Source of the DNA: Mycobacterium sp.
GTDB taxonomy: Bacteria > Actinomycetota > Actinomycetes > Mycobacteriales > Mycobacteriaceae
NCBI GenBank assembly: GCA_025966225.1
Contig: JAOPVI010000399.1
Location: 1-54,129 of the forward strand
Length of the DNA stretch: 54,129 nt
Reading direction: 5' to 3'
Position 1 is the first letter of the stretch. Every line of letters starts with the position of its first letter. Shown here piece by piece: positions 35,888 through 43,201 of this stretch. The notes beneath the pieces were generated by a model. It did not search any database. It was not told the origin of the DNA and saw only the letters and a list, made by a program, of their open reading frames with translations. The position numbers and the translations under genes are program-made.

Positions 35888-36321
35888 CGCCGACCGGCAG
35901 GTCGCCCCAAGAAATGCGAGAAATGCGGGAAATCCCAGAAGACGTAGCCACCGGCTTCTGGATGTGGGTGATCGCGTTGCCCCTGATGCTGACCGGCTAC
36001 GTCGTCGGCACGGTGACCTCACCCGGCCCGACGTCGACGTGGCTGGTGTACGCGTCGACGGCGCTGTTCGTCGTGATCGTCGGGCCCATCGTGTTGACGT
36101 TCATCATCCTGACGCGGCATGGCTATCGGTGGGCGCGCTCGGTGCTCACGGGCGGAGGGGCCGCGTCGGTGGTCTACGTCGGCTCACATCTGTTCGGATT
36201 CGAGGGGCCGCCGGTCGTCGCGCTGGTGTTCGCGGCGACCACGATCGTCGGTACCGTGCTGATCATCGGGGGCGCGGTCCTGCTGCATCGCAAAGATGCC
36301 CACGCTTACCTGGTGCGCTGA
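35881..36321 (+). CDS. Four-helix membrane protein (Rv0513-like)
   Basis: A 146-residue integral membrane protein. The ATG at 35881 overlaps the minigene stop. A polar head 'MREMREIPEDVATGFWMWV' is followed by about four hydrophobic segments ('IALPLMLTGYVVGTV', 'ALFVVIVGPIVLTFIIL', 'GGAASVVYVGSHLFGF', 'ATTIVGTVLIIGGAVLL') and a basic C-terminus. It follows hemB as Rv0513 does. Function unknown. Confidence 0.8.
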   Translation: MSAPTGRSPQEMREMREIPEDVATGFWMWVIALPLMLTGYVVGTVTSPGPTSTWLVYASTALFVVIVGPIVLTFIILTRHGYRWARSVLTGGGAASVVYVGSHLFGFEGPPVVALVFAATTIVGTVLIIGGAVLLHRKDAHAYLVR

Positions 36322-36341
36322 GACGTTAGGCTGACCCGATA

Positions 36342-36737
36342 ATGACCGCTTCTCCCGTCGACCGTCCCCGTAGCGTCATTGCCGCCTTCTGGTGCTGGGT
36401 AGTCGCCGCGGTGCTGACCGCTGCGTTGGGCTTGTTCGTCATTTCGCTTTCCGCGGTGCTGTACGCCCGCGTGGGTGGGGCGATCCTTCTGGTCGTCGGA
36501 CTGGCGCTTGGCTTCGTAGTGGGGCGGGCGCGCAACGGTCAGGTGCGGTTCGCCTACGCCGGGGTGGGTTTGGCGATGTCGTCGGTGCTGTACCTCGCGC
36601 TGCTGATCCTGACTCGGGGGGTGGGCGTAATTCCGGCCGCCGTGGTCATGATTTTGCTGATTACCGGAGCCGTCTCCATCACGAGGCCCGCGGCTCAGGA
36701 CTGGTTCGCCGCGATTGGGGACAAGTCCGATGGATGA
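36342..36737 (+). CDS. Small membrane protein, Rv0514-like position
   Basis: A 131-residue protein with four hydrophobic helices ('VIAAFWCWVVAAVLTAALGL', 'GAILLVVGLALGFVVG', 'AGVGLAMSSVLYLALLIL', 'VVMILLITGAVSI') and a polar C-terminus ('RPAAQDWFAAIGDKSDG'). It starts 20 bp after the previous gene and overlaps the next by 8 bp, so three or four small membrane proteins form one run behind hemB. It is similar in layout to the gene before it. No functional motif. Confidence 0.75.
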   Translation: MTASPVDRPRSVIAAFWCWVVAAVLTAALGLFVISLSAVLYARVGGAILLVVGLALGFVVGRARNGQVRFAYAGVGLAMSSVLYLALLILTRGVGVIPAAVVMILLITGAVSITRPAAQDWFAAIGDKSDG

Positions 36738-37203
36738 CGTCTTGACCGACGAAGTCCTGTTCGAGGAACCGGGCGCGAGTTGGTGGTGGCTGCTTGTCGG
36801 TCCGGGCTCGGCCGGGGCCATGATGTTCATCCAGGCGTCATCCGGTTTGGGTTTTCAGCCGCTGGTGCCTGGCATCTTCTTCGTGCTGGTGACGGGGTTC
36901 CTCGCCATCCAGCTCAAGGCTGCCCGCATCCACACCTCCGTCGAACTCACCCCGAGGTACCTGCGCCAGGGTGCCGAGACCCTGCTCATCAGGGAGATAT
37001 TGAAGGTCTACCCGCCTGCGTCGGGTCCGGAGGTGCCGAAGTGGCAGTCGGCGCGCGCGCTGGGTGAGCTGACCGGCGTGCCACGCAGGCGGACCGGCAT
37101 CGGGCTCAAGCTCAGCGATGACCGCAGTGCGCAGGCCTGGGCACGTAAGCACCAACAGTTGCGCACTGCGTTGACCGCACTGGTCGATGGGCCTTCATCG
37201 TGA
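36730..37203 (+). CDS. DUF3093-like membrane-associated protein
   Basis: A 157-residue protein with two N-terminal hydrophobic segments ('WWWLLVGPGSAGAMMFI' and 'PLVPGIFFVLVTGFLAI') and a cytoplasmic-looking basic domain ('ELTPRYLRQGAETLLIREIL', 'GLKLSDDRSAQAWARKHQQL'). The architecture, two helices followed by a small soluble domain, resembles DUF3093/PH-like membrane proteins, but I am not certain of the family. Overlaps the upstream stop. Confidence 0.7.
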   Translation: MDDVLTDEVLFEEPGASWWWLLVGPGSAGAMMFIQASSGLGFQPLVPGIFFVLVTGFLAIQLKAARIHTSVELTPRYLRQGAETLLIREILKVYPPASGPEVPKWQSARALGELTGVPRRRTGIGLKLSDDRSAQAWARKHQQLRTALTALVDGPSS

Positions 37204-37216
37204 AGAAGCCTCCGTC

Positions 37217-37453
37217 GTGAAGGACCGCACCGTCGCGATCCTCCAGTTGGTGCTGGCAGGTGCGGCGGCGGCAGGTGGGGTGCTGACCTGGTTGGCTGCG
37301 GGTTCCCTGGAGTTGGTCGCGCCGATCATCGCCGGGGAGCCACAGAAGTCGACCGTGGTGTACGACCCAGGCCTTATAGCGCTGGCGCTGATCCTTGCGA
37401 CCGTGGCAGGCGTGCTGGCGGTCGCAGGCGTCGTTCGACTGCGCATCACCTGA
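37217..37453 (+). CDS. Small two-helix membrane protein
   Basis: A 78-residue protein from GTG 37217: 'MKDRTVAILQLVLAGAAAAG' opens a first hydrophobic helix, a periplasmic-type loop 'LELVAPIIAGEPQKSTVVYD' follows, and a second helix 'GLIALALILATVAGVLAVAG' closes it. It lies 13 bp after the previous stop and completes the run of small membrane proteins. Function not recognised. Confidence 0.7.
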   Translation: MKDRTVAILQLVLAGAAAAGGVLTWLAAGSLELVAPIIAGEPQKSTVVYDPGLIALALILATVAGVLAVAGVVRLRIT

Positions 37454-37491
37454 CGAGGTCGGCTGTCGTGAGCCCGGTCACACGCACTTGG

Positions 37492-37511
37492 TACAAAGTG
37501 CGAAATTTGTA
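37492..37511. promoter_or_regulatory. Perfect inverted repeat, probable TetR operator
   Basis: 'TACAAAGTGCGAAATTTGTA': 6-bp arms TACAAA/TTTGTA with an 8-bp spacer, ending 12 bp before the ATG of the DUF2236 gene. The TetR regulator in the same two-gene operon is the obvious candidate to bind it and autoregulate. The palindrome is directly seen; the binding protein is inferred. Confidence 0.55.
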
Positions 37512-37523
37512 ACACTGTTCCAC

Positions 37524-38378
37524 ATGACCGAATTGCACGAGCGTCCTCAGCAGGTCGACGCGCTCCCGCTCGGCCCGGAGTCGCTGGTCTGGCGGTACTT
37601 CGGCGACAGCCGTACGTTACTGATCGGCCCAAGGCCCGCGGTGCTGCAGAACATGCTCGCCGAGCTCGGCCAGGGCGTCCTCGACCATTCGGTCTTCTTC
37701 GCAGACACCGCGGCCCGGATCAAGCGCTCGCTTCCCCCGATCTTCATGACGGTCTACGGCTCCGATGGCGAGGACCGTGGCACCCAGGTGCGCGACTTCC
37801 ACAAGAACATCAAGGGCGACATGCCAAACGGGGAGCGCTACCACGCGCTCGACCCCGACACCTACTACTGGGCGCACGCCACGTTCGTCGACCAGGTGCT
37901 CTACTTCGCCGACACGTTCGTCAAGCGGTTGACGTACGCCGAGAAGGAGCAGATCTACCTCGAGTCGAAGACCTGGTACCGGCGCTACGGGGTCAGCGAT
38001 CGCCCGATGCCCGCGGATTATGCTGGCTTCCAACGCTATTGGGATCACATGATCGAGGAGATCGTCGTCGCCCATCCCACCGCAAGGTACGGCGTCGGCT
38101 ACGTGACGAAGGGCTTCCCGTGCCCCAAGGGGGTTCCGCCGCTGGCCTGGAAGGTGATCGCGCCGGTGTTCAATCCGGCCGCGGCGTTCCTCACCACCGG
38201 TGGCATGCCGCCGCGGACCCGCGTCCTGCTCGACCTGCCTTGGAGCGGGCGCAAGGAGCGCGTATACCAGGCATTCGCCGCGTGCTGGCGTTCGCGGGCG
38301 GTGAACTGGGCTTGGGATCGGTTGCCGATGCGGTTGCGGTACAACACGTTCGCGCAGGAAGGATATGGCCGTAGCTGA
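37524..38378 (+). CDS. DUF2236 / MpaB-type haem oxygenase-family protein
   Basis: A 284-residue protein of the DUF2236 family, which includes latex-clearing protein and fungal MpaB; characterised members bind b-type haem and cleave C=C bonds with O2. Conserved blocks here are '[19 protein letters not shown]', '[16 protein letters not shown]', the His/Asn-rich '[15 protein letters not shown]' and '[17 protein letters not shown]', which supply candidate haem-ligand histidines. ATG at 37524. It overlaps the TetR gene by 14 bp and has a perfect inverted repeat upstream. Substrate unknown; in mycobacteria such proteins are numerous. Confidence 0.85.
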   Translation: MTELHERPQQVDALPLGPESLVWRYFGDSRTLLIGPRPAVLQNMLAELGQGVLDHSVFFADTAARIKRSLPPIFMTVYGSDGEDRGTQVRDFHKNIKGDMPNGERYHALDPDTYYWAHATFVDQVLYFADTFVKRLTYAEKEQIYLESKTWYRRYGVSDRPMPADYAGFQRYWDHMIEEIVVAHPTARYGVGYVTKGFPCPKGVPPLAWKVIAPVFNPAAAFLTTGGMPPRTRVLLDLPWSGRKERVYQAFAACWRSRAVNWAWDRLPMRLRYNTFAQEGYGRS

Positions 38379-38955
38379 CGCCGGCGGGGCGATCCTGGAC
38401 GCGGCGCTCGTCGAGTTCGAACGGCACGGCTTCCGCCGGGTCGCACTCGACGACGTCGCCCGACGGGCAGGTGTCAGCCGCACCACCATCTACCGCCGAT
38501 TCGCCAACCGAGACGAACTGGTGGCAGCCGTCATCGAACGCGAGAACGTGGTGCTCTTCGCCGACATCGCCGCAGAGTTGAAAAATGCAGGCCCGCAATC
38601 GAATTACTACGTCGAGGCGTTCACGCTGTCGATTCTGCGCTTCCGTCGGCACCGCGTGTTGAACCAGATGATCACCGACGAACCCGCGGTGGTGCTGGAG
38701 TTGGCCAAGCTTCACTACGGCACGGCGATCGAGCGGATGGCCGAGGCCCTACGGGTGATCTTCCCCGCTGGGTTCGCCGACCGGATCGGCGAGCAGACCG
38801 TCATCGACCTCGCCGACACCATCATGCGCTACGCCGCGATGGTGCTGATGGTGCCGAGTGTGCAGCCCCTGGACACCGCCGACGCCATCCGGGCATTCGC
38901 CACCGAACACTTCCTGCCCAGCCTGCCTGCGGCCCTGCGAGCGGTAGCCGTCTAA
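38365..38955 (+). CDS. TetR-family transcriptional regulator
   Basis: A 196-residue repressor. N-terminal HTH: '[19 protein letters not shown]' then '[18 protein letters not shown]' and '[10 protein letters not shown]', the canonical TetR signature. The C-terminal ligand domain is hydrophobic ('[16 protein letters not shown]'). It overlaps the oxygenase gene by 14 bp and probably represses that operon through the palindrome at 37492-37511. The ligand is likely a lipid-like substrate of the oxygenase (inference). Confidence 0.9.
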   Translation: MAVADAGGAILDAALVEFERHGFRRVALDDVARRAGVSRTTIYRRFANRDELVAAVIERENVVLFADIAAELKNAGPQSNYYVEAFTLSILRFRRHRVLNQMITDEPAVVLELAKLHYGTAIERMAEALRVIFPAGFADRIGEQTVIDLADTIMRYAAMVLMVPSVQPLDTADAIRAFATEHFLPSLPAALRAVAV

Positions 38956-39097
38956 CTGCAGGCTGCGCCCCAGCGTGAATTCTGCGACACCCCGACGGCG
39001 TGTCGCGTCATGACATTCACAATCAGCCGACGAGCGCCTAACGACTGCTCCCGCTGGCGATTGTTTGGCAGGTCACACTTCCGGGCAGCCTTCGGAC

Positions 39098-39364
39098 ATG
39101 GGAAACGACGAGCAGGAAACCATTCCGAAGCCAGAAGTCACCGACAAGCACCGTGAAGAGGCCAAGAAGATGGCCAAGTCGTATGAGGACGATCGCCCCA
39201 CCATCGGGCTGCCTGGCACCAGTAACACCGTGTCGGGACAGGCCGTCTCCGACTGGGTCGATGACGAGGGCAACCCGAAGTTCGGCGAGGTCAAGGACGG
39301 CGAAGGAGTCAAGCGCGAAGACGTGATGGGGACCCGCGAAAAGGACATGACCGACGAGGAGTAG
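39098..39364 (+). CDS. Small acidic hydrophilic protein, function unknown
   Basis: An 88-residue soluble protein dominated by charged residues: 'MGNDEQETIPKPEVTDKHRE', 'EEAKKMAKSYEDDRP', and the end 'GTREKDMTDEE'. A central 'TIGLPGTSNTVSGQAVSDW' is the only apolar part. No Cys, no signal, no membrane segment; largely disordered by eye. Codon use matches the neighbours and a PNPOx-like gene follows after 18 bp. I do not recognise the family. Confidence 0.65.
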   Translation: MGNDEQETIPKPEVTDKHREEAKKMAKSYEDDRPTIGLPGTSNTVSGQAVSDWVDDEGNPKFGEVKDGEGVKREDVMGTREKDMTDEE

Positions 39365-39382
39365 CCGCATAGGCTGGCCGAC

Positions 39383-39877
39383 GTGACACCGCTTGACCGC
39401 ATCGCCCCTTCGTTCGTCGACATGGCCCACTCCATCGTGTGGGCGTCGGTCACCACCGTCGATCGTGACGGCAGGCCGCGCAGTCGGATCCTTCACCCGA
39501 TCTGGGAGTGGGACGGGACCGATCTGATCGGCTGGGTCGCGACAGTCCCGTCACCGGTGAAGCGGGCACATCTACACGCCCACCCCGAAGTTGCAGTGAG
39601 CTACTGGAACACCAACCAGGACACCTGCAGCGCAGAGTGCGCCGCACAGCTGTATACCGATGACGACACGCGAAAGTCGGTGTGGGACAAGTTTGCCAAC
39701 GGTCCCGAACCCGTTGGATACGACCCGTTCATCATTCCGATGTGGAGCGAAGGCCCGACGTCGGAGCAGTTCGCGGCGTTGCGGCTGAGTCCCTACCGAC
39801 TGCGCGTGATGCCGGGCACGGTGATGACCAAGGGTGAGGGCGCGCCGCTCACCTGGCATCACTTTCCCGAGGACTAG
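39383..39877 (+). CDS. Pyridoxamine 5'-phosphate oxidase-family (split-barrel) protein
   Basis: A 164-residue split beta-barrel flavin/F420-binding-type protein. 'AHSIVWASVTTVDRDGRPRS' and 'RILHPIWEWDGTDLIGWVAT' form the first strands of the barrel, and 'HPEVAVSYWN' the strand that usually lines the cofactor. GTG start. Whether the cofactor is FMN, F420 or haem cannot be told. It converges with the Ddn-like gene, overlapping by 4 bp at the stops. Confidence 0.85.
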   Translation: MTPLDRIAPSFVDMAHSIVWASVTTVDRDGRPRSRILHPIWEWDGTDLIGWVATVPSPVKRAHLHAHPEVAVSYWNTNQDTCSAECAAQLYTDDDTRKSVWDKFANGPEPVGYDPFIIPMWSEGPTSEQFAALRLSPYRLRVMPGTVMTKGEGAPLTWHHFPED

Positions 39878-40257
39878 CCGCGCCGAAGCAGCAACGTCGA
39901 AGGCGTGCTCATCGCTCCGAACACCTGACGCCACGGTGACCGCAACACCTTCGCCGCCTCCGCCGTCGGCACGATCCGTGGATCGGAGACGTCAAATGTC
40001 TTGCCGCCCATGACCGCCCGGCCGCCGCCCGCGGCCAGTACGTTGCGCACCCAGTCGCGGTCCTCGCCGTAGGCCAGCAGGATCACCACTCCGTCGGCGG
40101 TGGGGAACATGGACACCGGCGTGCGATACACCGCACCGCTGCGCCGCCCGCGGTGCTCGATGATCGACCACATCGGCACCTTGCCCGAAAGCGGGAGCGC
40201 GACACGGTTGAAGAAGCGGCGGTTGAATCGCGCCCGCTGATCGGCGAATCGCATCAC
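39874..40257 (-). CDS. Ddn-like deazaflavin (F420)-dependent nitroreductase family protein, copy 1
   Basis: A 127-residue DUF385 protein related to Ddn, the F420H2-dependent reductase that activates pretomanid. Family blocks: 'MWSIIEHRGRRSGAVYRTPV', 'GVVILLAYGEDRDWVRNVLA' and 'VSDPRIVP'. The start overlaps the stop of the second copy by 4 bp (ATGA), so the two form one unit. Together with 42815-43201 there are three members of this family within 3.4 kb. Substrates unknown. Confidence 0.88.
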   Translation of the reverse strand: MMRFADQRARFNRRFFNRVALPLSGKVPMWSIIEHRGRRSGAVYRTPVSMFPTADGVVILLAYGEDRDWVRNVLAAGGGRAVMGGKTFDVSDPRIVPTAEAAKVLRSPWRQVFGAMSTPSTLLLRRG

Positions 40258-40643
40258 GAGCTCCTAAGCAGAACGGCCTGGTCGAACGGTAGGCGAGGGA
40301 AGATTGGCCGGAAGAACCCCGTCACGTGTCGCGCCGCCTCGGCCTTCGGCACGATCCTGGGTTCGCTCACGGTGATCGTCTTGCCGTACCGGCGCATGTG
40401 CGCGCTGCCCGCGGCGGTGACGTTCTTCAGCCAGTCCCGGTCGGGCCCGTACGTGAGCAGGATGGCCACCCCCTCGTCGGCGTTGAACACGTTCAAGGGG
40501 GTGCGGTACGGCTTGCCCGACTTGCGGCCCACGTGCTCGAGCACCGCAAAGGCGGGCAGATAGCCGGCCCAGATCCGCTGAACGGGGTTGGTGACGTACT
40601 TGTTGAAGCGGGCCACCCATTGCGGTATCTGCATGGTGACCAT
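40254..40643 (-). CDS. Ddn-like deazaflavin (F420)-dependent nitroreductase family protein, copy 2
   Basis: A 129-residue DUF385 protein, paralogous to its neighbour: 'FAVLEHVGRKSGKPYRTPLN', 'GVAILLTYGPDRDWLKNVTA' and 'SEPRIVPKAEA'. I chose the ATG at 40643, which has 'gaggg' a few bases upstream; the frame opens as far back as 40670 and a second ATG lies three codons inside. Probably arose by tandem duplication followed by divergence. Confidence 0.87.
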   Translation of the reverse strand: MVTMQIPQWVARFNKYVTNPVQRIWAGYLPAFAVLEHVGRKSGKPYRTPLNVFNADEGVAILLTYGPDRDWLKNVTAAGSAHMRRYGKTITVSEPRIVPKAEAARHVTGFFRPIFPRLPFDQAVLLRSS

Positions 40644-40675
40644 CGAACCCTCACTTCGTGGACTACTCAAGTCCG

Positions 40676-41674
40676 CTAGTCCATCGAAAGCGGGCGGTGC
40701 TCGATGAGGTCGCGCGCGCCGCCTGCGCCGAGGCGCTCGCGGAACTCCGTCACGGTGTAGCCGATCACCGTCGCATCGGTGCGCGCCCGTACGGTCGCGG
40801 AGCGCGGCAGGTTGAACAGCGGGCCGATCTCGCCGAAGTAGTCACCTGGTTTGATCACCTTCAGCAATTCCTCGCCACCGCCTGGCAATTGGCGCACGAT
40901 GTCGCACTCGCCCCCTGCTAAGACGTAGATCAAGTCGCCCATCGTGCCCTGCTCGAAGAGCACCGCGCCCGCCTCCAGTTCCATCCATTCGGGAGGCCGG
41001 TTCGTCGTCGCGAGTTCCGGGACGAGCTCGACGATGCGGTCGGCCAAAGGCAGGATCCGGCTGTCGTGGGTGGCGACGACCACCATCCGGTCTCCGGAGG
41101 CGAGTTCGCGGATCAGTCGCAGTATCTCTTCGACCTGGATGAAGTCCAGGTGCGCCGTGGGCTCGTCGGCCAGGATGAGGGGTGGATCCAGCGCAATCGC
41201 TCGCGCGACGGCGACGCGCTGCTGCTGACCGCCGCTCAGATCGGCGGGTTGGTGGGTCATCCGGTCCTGCAGGTTGACCCGTGTCAGCAGTTCCTCGGCG
41301 CGGGCGTGCGCCGCGCGGCGCGACATGCCTGCCCCGTACATCGGCACCATCACGTTCTCCAGCGCGGTGAGGCTCGGCACCAGGTTGAACGCCTGGAATA
41401 CGATGCCCACCTTGTCGCGCCGGTATGCGGACAGCCCGCGCGCGTCGAGCGTTGTCACGTCGACGTCGCCGAACTTGATGGCACCCGAAGTGGGCCGCAG
41501 GATGCCACCGAGGCATGACAGCAACGTCGTCTTCCCGCAGCCACTGGGGCCGAGCAGGATCGCCAATGAGCCTGCGGCGACGTCGAGGTCGAGGCCGTCG
41601 ATGGGCCGAACGGCGTAGCCGCCGCTCGAGTACTCGACCACCAAGTTCTGGATGGACAGGTCACCCACGGTCAC
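40676..41674 (-). CDS. ABC transporter ATPase fused to a cyclic-nucleotide-binding domain (Rv0073-like)
   Basis: A 332-residue fusion. Residues 1-225 are a MacB/LolD-type ATPase: Walker A 'LLGPSGCGKTTLLSCL', Q-loop 'GIVFQAFNLVP', signature 'LSGGQQQRVAVARAIA', Walker B 'LILADEPTAHLD', switch His 'VVATHDSR'. Residues about 235-320 are a CAP/cNMP-binding fold: 'VLFEQGTMGDLIYVLAGG', 'DYFGEIGPLFNLPRSATVRA', where 'FGE' and 'RSATVRA' are the phosphate-binding cassette. The cNMP domain may gate transport. Coupled by ATGA overlap to the FtsX-like permease upstream. H37Rv Rv0072-Rv0073 is a similar pair. Confidence 0.9.
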   Translation of the reverse strand: MTVGDLSIQNLVVEYSSGGYAVRPIDGLDLDVAAGSLAILLGPSGCGKTTLLSCLGGILRPTSGAIKFGDVDVTTLDARGLSAYRRDKVGIVFQAFNLVPSLTALENVMVPMYGAGMSRRAAHARAEELLTRVNLQDRMTHQPADLSGGQQQRVAVARAIALDPPLILADEPTAHLDFIQVEEILRLIRELASGDRMVVVATHDSRILPLADRIVELVPELATTNRPPEWMELEAGAVLFEQGTMGDLIYVLAGGECDIVRQLPGGGEELLKVIKPGDYFGEIGPLFNLPRSATVRARTDATVIGYTVTEFRERLGAGGARDLIEHRPLSMD

Positions 41675-42720
41675 GGACCTCCGAACGCTATCGCAGGATC
41701 GACGGCCACCGCGCGGCGCAATCCGGTTGCGCTGGCCATCAAACCGATGACGACGGCGATGACGGGCAGCGCGATGAAGGCCTCCGTCGGCACGATCACC
41801 TGCATCGGGAACAACGGTCCCAGGGCCAGCGACAGCACGGCTCCGACGAGCGCGGCGAGCAGTGCCACCACGATCGCCTGCAGCGCCAGCCCCGCGGCGA
41901 TGTTGCGGGTCGGGACACCAATCGCCTTGAACACTGCGAAGTCTCGCAGCCGCTCCAGCGCGGAGAGATAGATCACCGATCCGACGACCAGGGCGGCAAC
42001 GATCCAGAGCATGACCGCCACGATCGTGATCGAGTTGACGGCCACCTTCAGCGGTCGCAGCAGATCGGCGATCGCACCGTCCCTGTCGACGGCCCGATAC
42101 CCGGCCGGCACCTCAGCTGGTGTGCCGCGAAGGCCGATGGACGCGACCAGCGGTTGGCCGCCGTACACCAGTTGCTGGGCACCCTCGGTGGTGAGGAAGA
42201 TGTTGGGCAGGTTGGCCAGCGCCGTCGAGTTTTCCACGATGCCGACGATGTGCAGTGTGCGCGAAGCGATTTCGACGTCATCGCCCACGCGGCGCCCGAT
42301 CGTGCTCGACACCGCGACCTCGTCGGGAGTTGACGGTGGCCTGCCTTCCGACACCGCGGGCATACCGGGGCCGCGCTCCGGTGCGCCGAACAAGTCGGCG
42401 TTGCGCGTCGCATCACCGACGGTGACGGTGCCACCGGCGTACACGATCGGAGCCGCCGCCATCACACTCGGGCTCGCAGCGATCCGGCGGAGGTCCACCG
42501 GCGCGAATGGCGTCGCCCCGACGAAGGGGCCGGACGCGCCCGCCTTGACCAGGAACACGTCGACCCCGAGCGCATCGACCGTCTTCGCGGCCTCGACCCG
42601 GAAGCCGTTCGCGAGCCCGGTCAGTACGAGCGTCATCGCGAATATGATTGCAGTGCTGAGAACCGCGATGACAAATCGCCGTTTCCGCCACTGCATGTCA
42701 CGCAGTGCGGCCATCAGCAT
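41671..42720 (-). CDS. FtsX/MacB-like ABC permease (Rv0072-like)
   Basis: A 349-residue permease with the FtsX layout: a first transmembrane helix ('FVIAVLSTAIIFAMTLVLTG', about 15-37), a large extracytoplasmic domain (about 38-225), then three helices ('ITIVAVMLWIVAALVVGSVI', 'LALQAIVVALLAALVGAVLS', 'IALPVIAVVIGLMASATGL'). Such proteins are mechanotransmitters or lipid/lipoprotein extractors. Annotation of the H37Rv homologue as a glutamine transporter looks unlikely from this architecture. Its partner is the ATPase-cNMP fusion. Confidence 0.9.
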   Translation of the reverse strand: MLMAALRDMQWRKRRFVIAVLSTAIIFAMTLVLTGLANGFRVEAAKTVDALGVDVFLVKAGASGPFVGATPFAPVDLRRIAASPSVMAAAPIVYAGGTVTVGDATRNADLFGAPERGPGMPAVSEGRPPSTPDEVAVSSTIGRRVGDDVEIASRTLHIVGIVENSTALANLPNIFLTTEGAQQLVYGGQPLVASIGLRGTPAEVPAGYRAVDRDGAIADLLRPLKVAVNSITIVAVMLWIVAALVVGSVIYLSALERLRDFAVFKAIGVPTRNIAAGLALQAIVVALLAALVGAVLSLALGPLFPMQVIVPTEAFIALPVIAVVIGLMASATGLRRAVAVDPAIAFGGP

Positions 42721-42814
42721 GTCATCGACATTACCGATGGCAGCTCATCAGTGGCCAGGTTTCGTGCGGGCAAACCTTTGCGTTGGGCCGTGACGGCGAC
42801 CAAACTCGTATGTC

Positions 42815-43201
42815 ATGGCCTACCTCAAGCCCCCGTGGTTCACCGCCAGGATCTTCAACCGGATCGCGATGGCGTTCGGAATCGGCGGCAGCAAGACGCT
42901 GATCGTCACCAAACGTGGCAGTAAGCAGCCCCAGCAGATTCCGGTCGTCGTGCCCGAGGTGGACGGCGTCAAGTACCTGGTGTCGACCCGCGGCGAATCG
43001 GAGTGGGTGCGCAACGTCCGCGCCGACCCGAACGTCGCGCTCGGCACGACGAAGTTCGTCGCGGCCGAGGTGCCCGTCGAGCAACGGGCTCCGATCATCG
43101 CCGCCTACCGTCCGCTCGCGGGCAAGGTGGTGGATGGCTATTGGAAACAACTCCCCGACGACGCCGACCATCCGGTGTTCGCGTTGACGCCGGTGCCGTG
43201 A
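42815..43201 (+). CDS. Ddn-like deazaflavin (F420)-dependent protein, copy 3
   Basis: A 128-residue DUF385-type split barrel: 'LIVTKRGSKQPQQIPVVVPE', 'YLVSTRGESEWVRNVRADP' and a final 'GYWKQLPDDADHPVFAL'. More divergent from copies at 39874 and 40254 than they are from each other. Its stop overlaps the P450 start (GTGA), so it may supply or process electrons or products for that P450; this is inference from coupling only. Confidence 0.85.
   Translation: MAYLKPPWFTARIFNRIAMAFGIGGSKTLIVTKRGSKQPQQIPVVVPEVDGVKYLVSTRGESEWVRNVRADPNVALGTTKFVAAEVPVEQRAPIIAAYRPLAGKVVDGYWKQLPDDADHPVFALTPVP

Noticed and set aside
33399..35951. An 850-codon open frame on the minus strand opposite hemD and hemB.
   Set aside because: It is the mirror of GC-rich codon usage in two unmistakable haem genes; its translation is Arg/His/Gly-rich without any motif.
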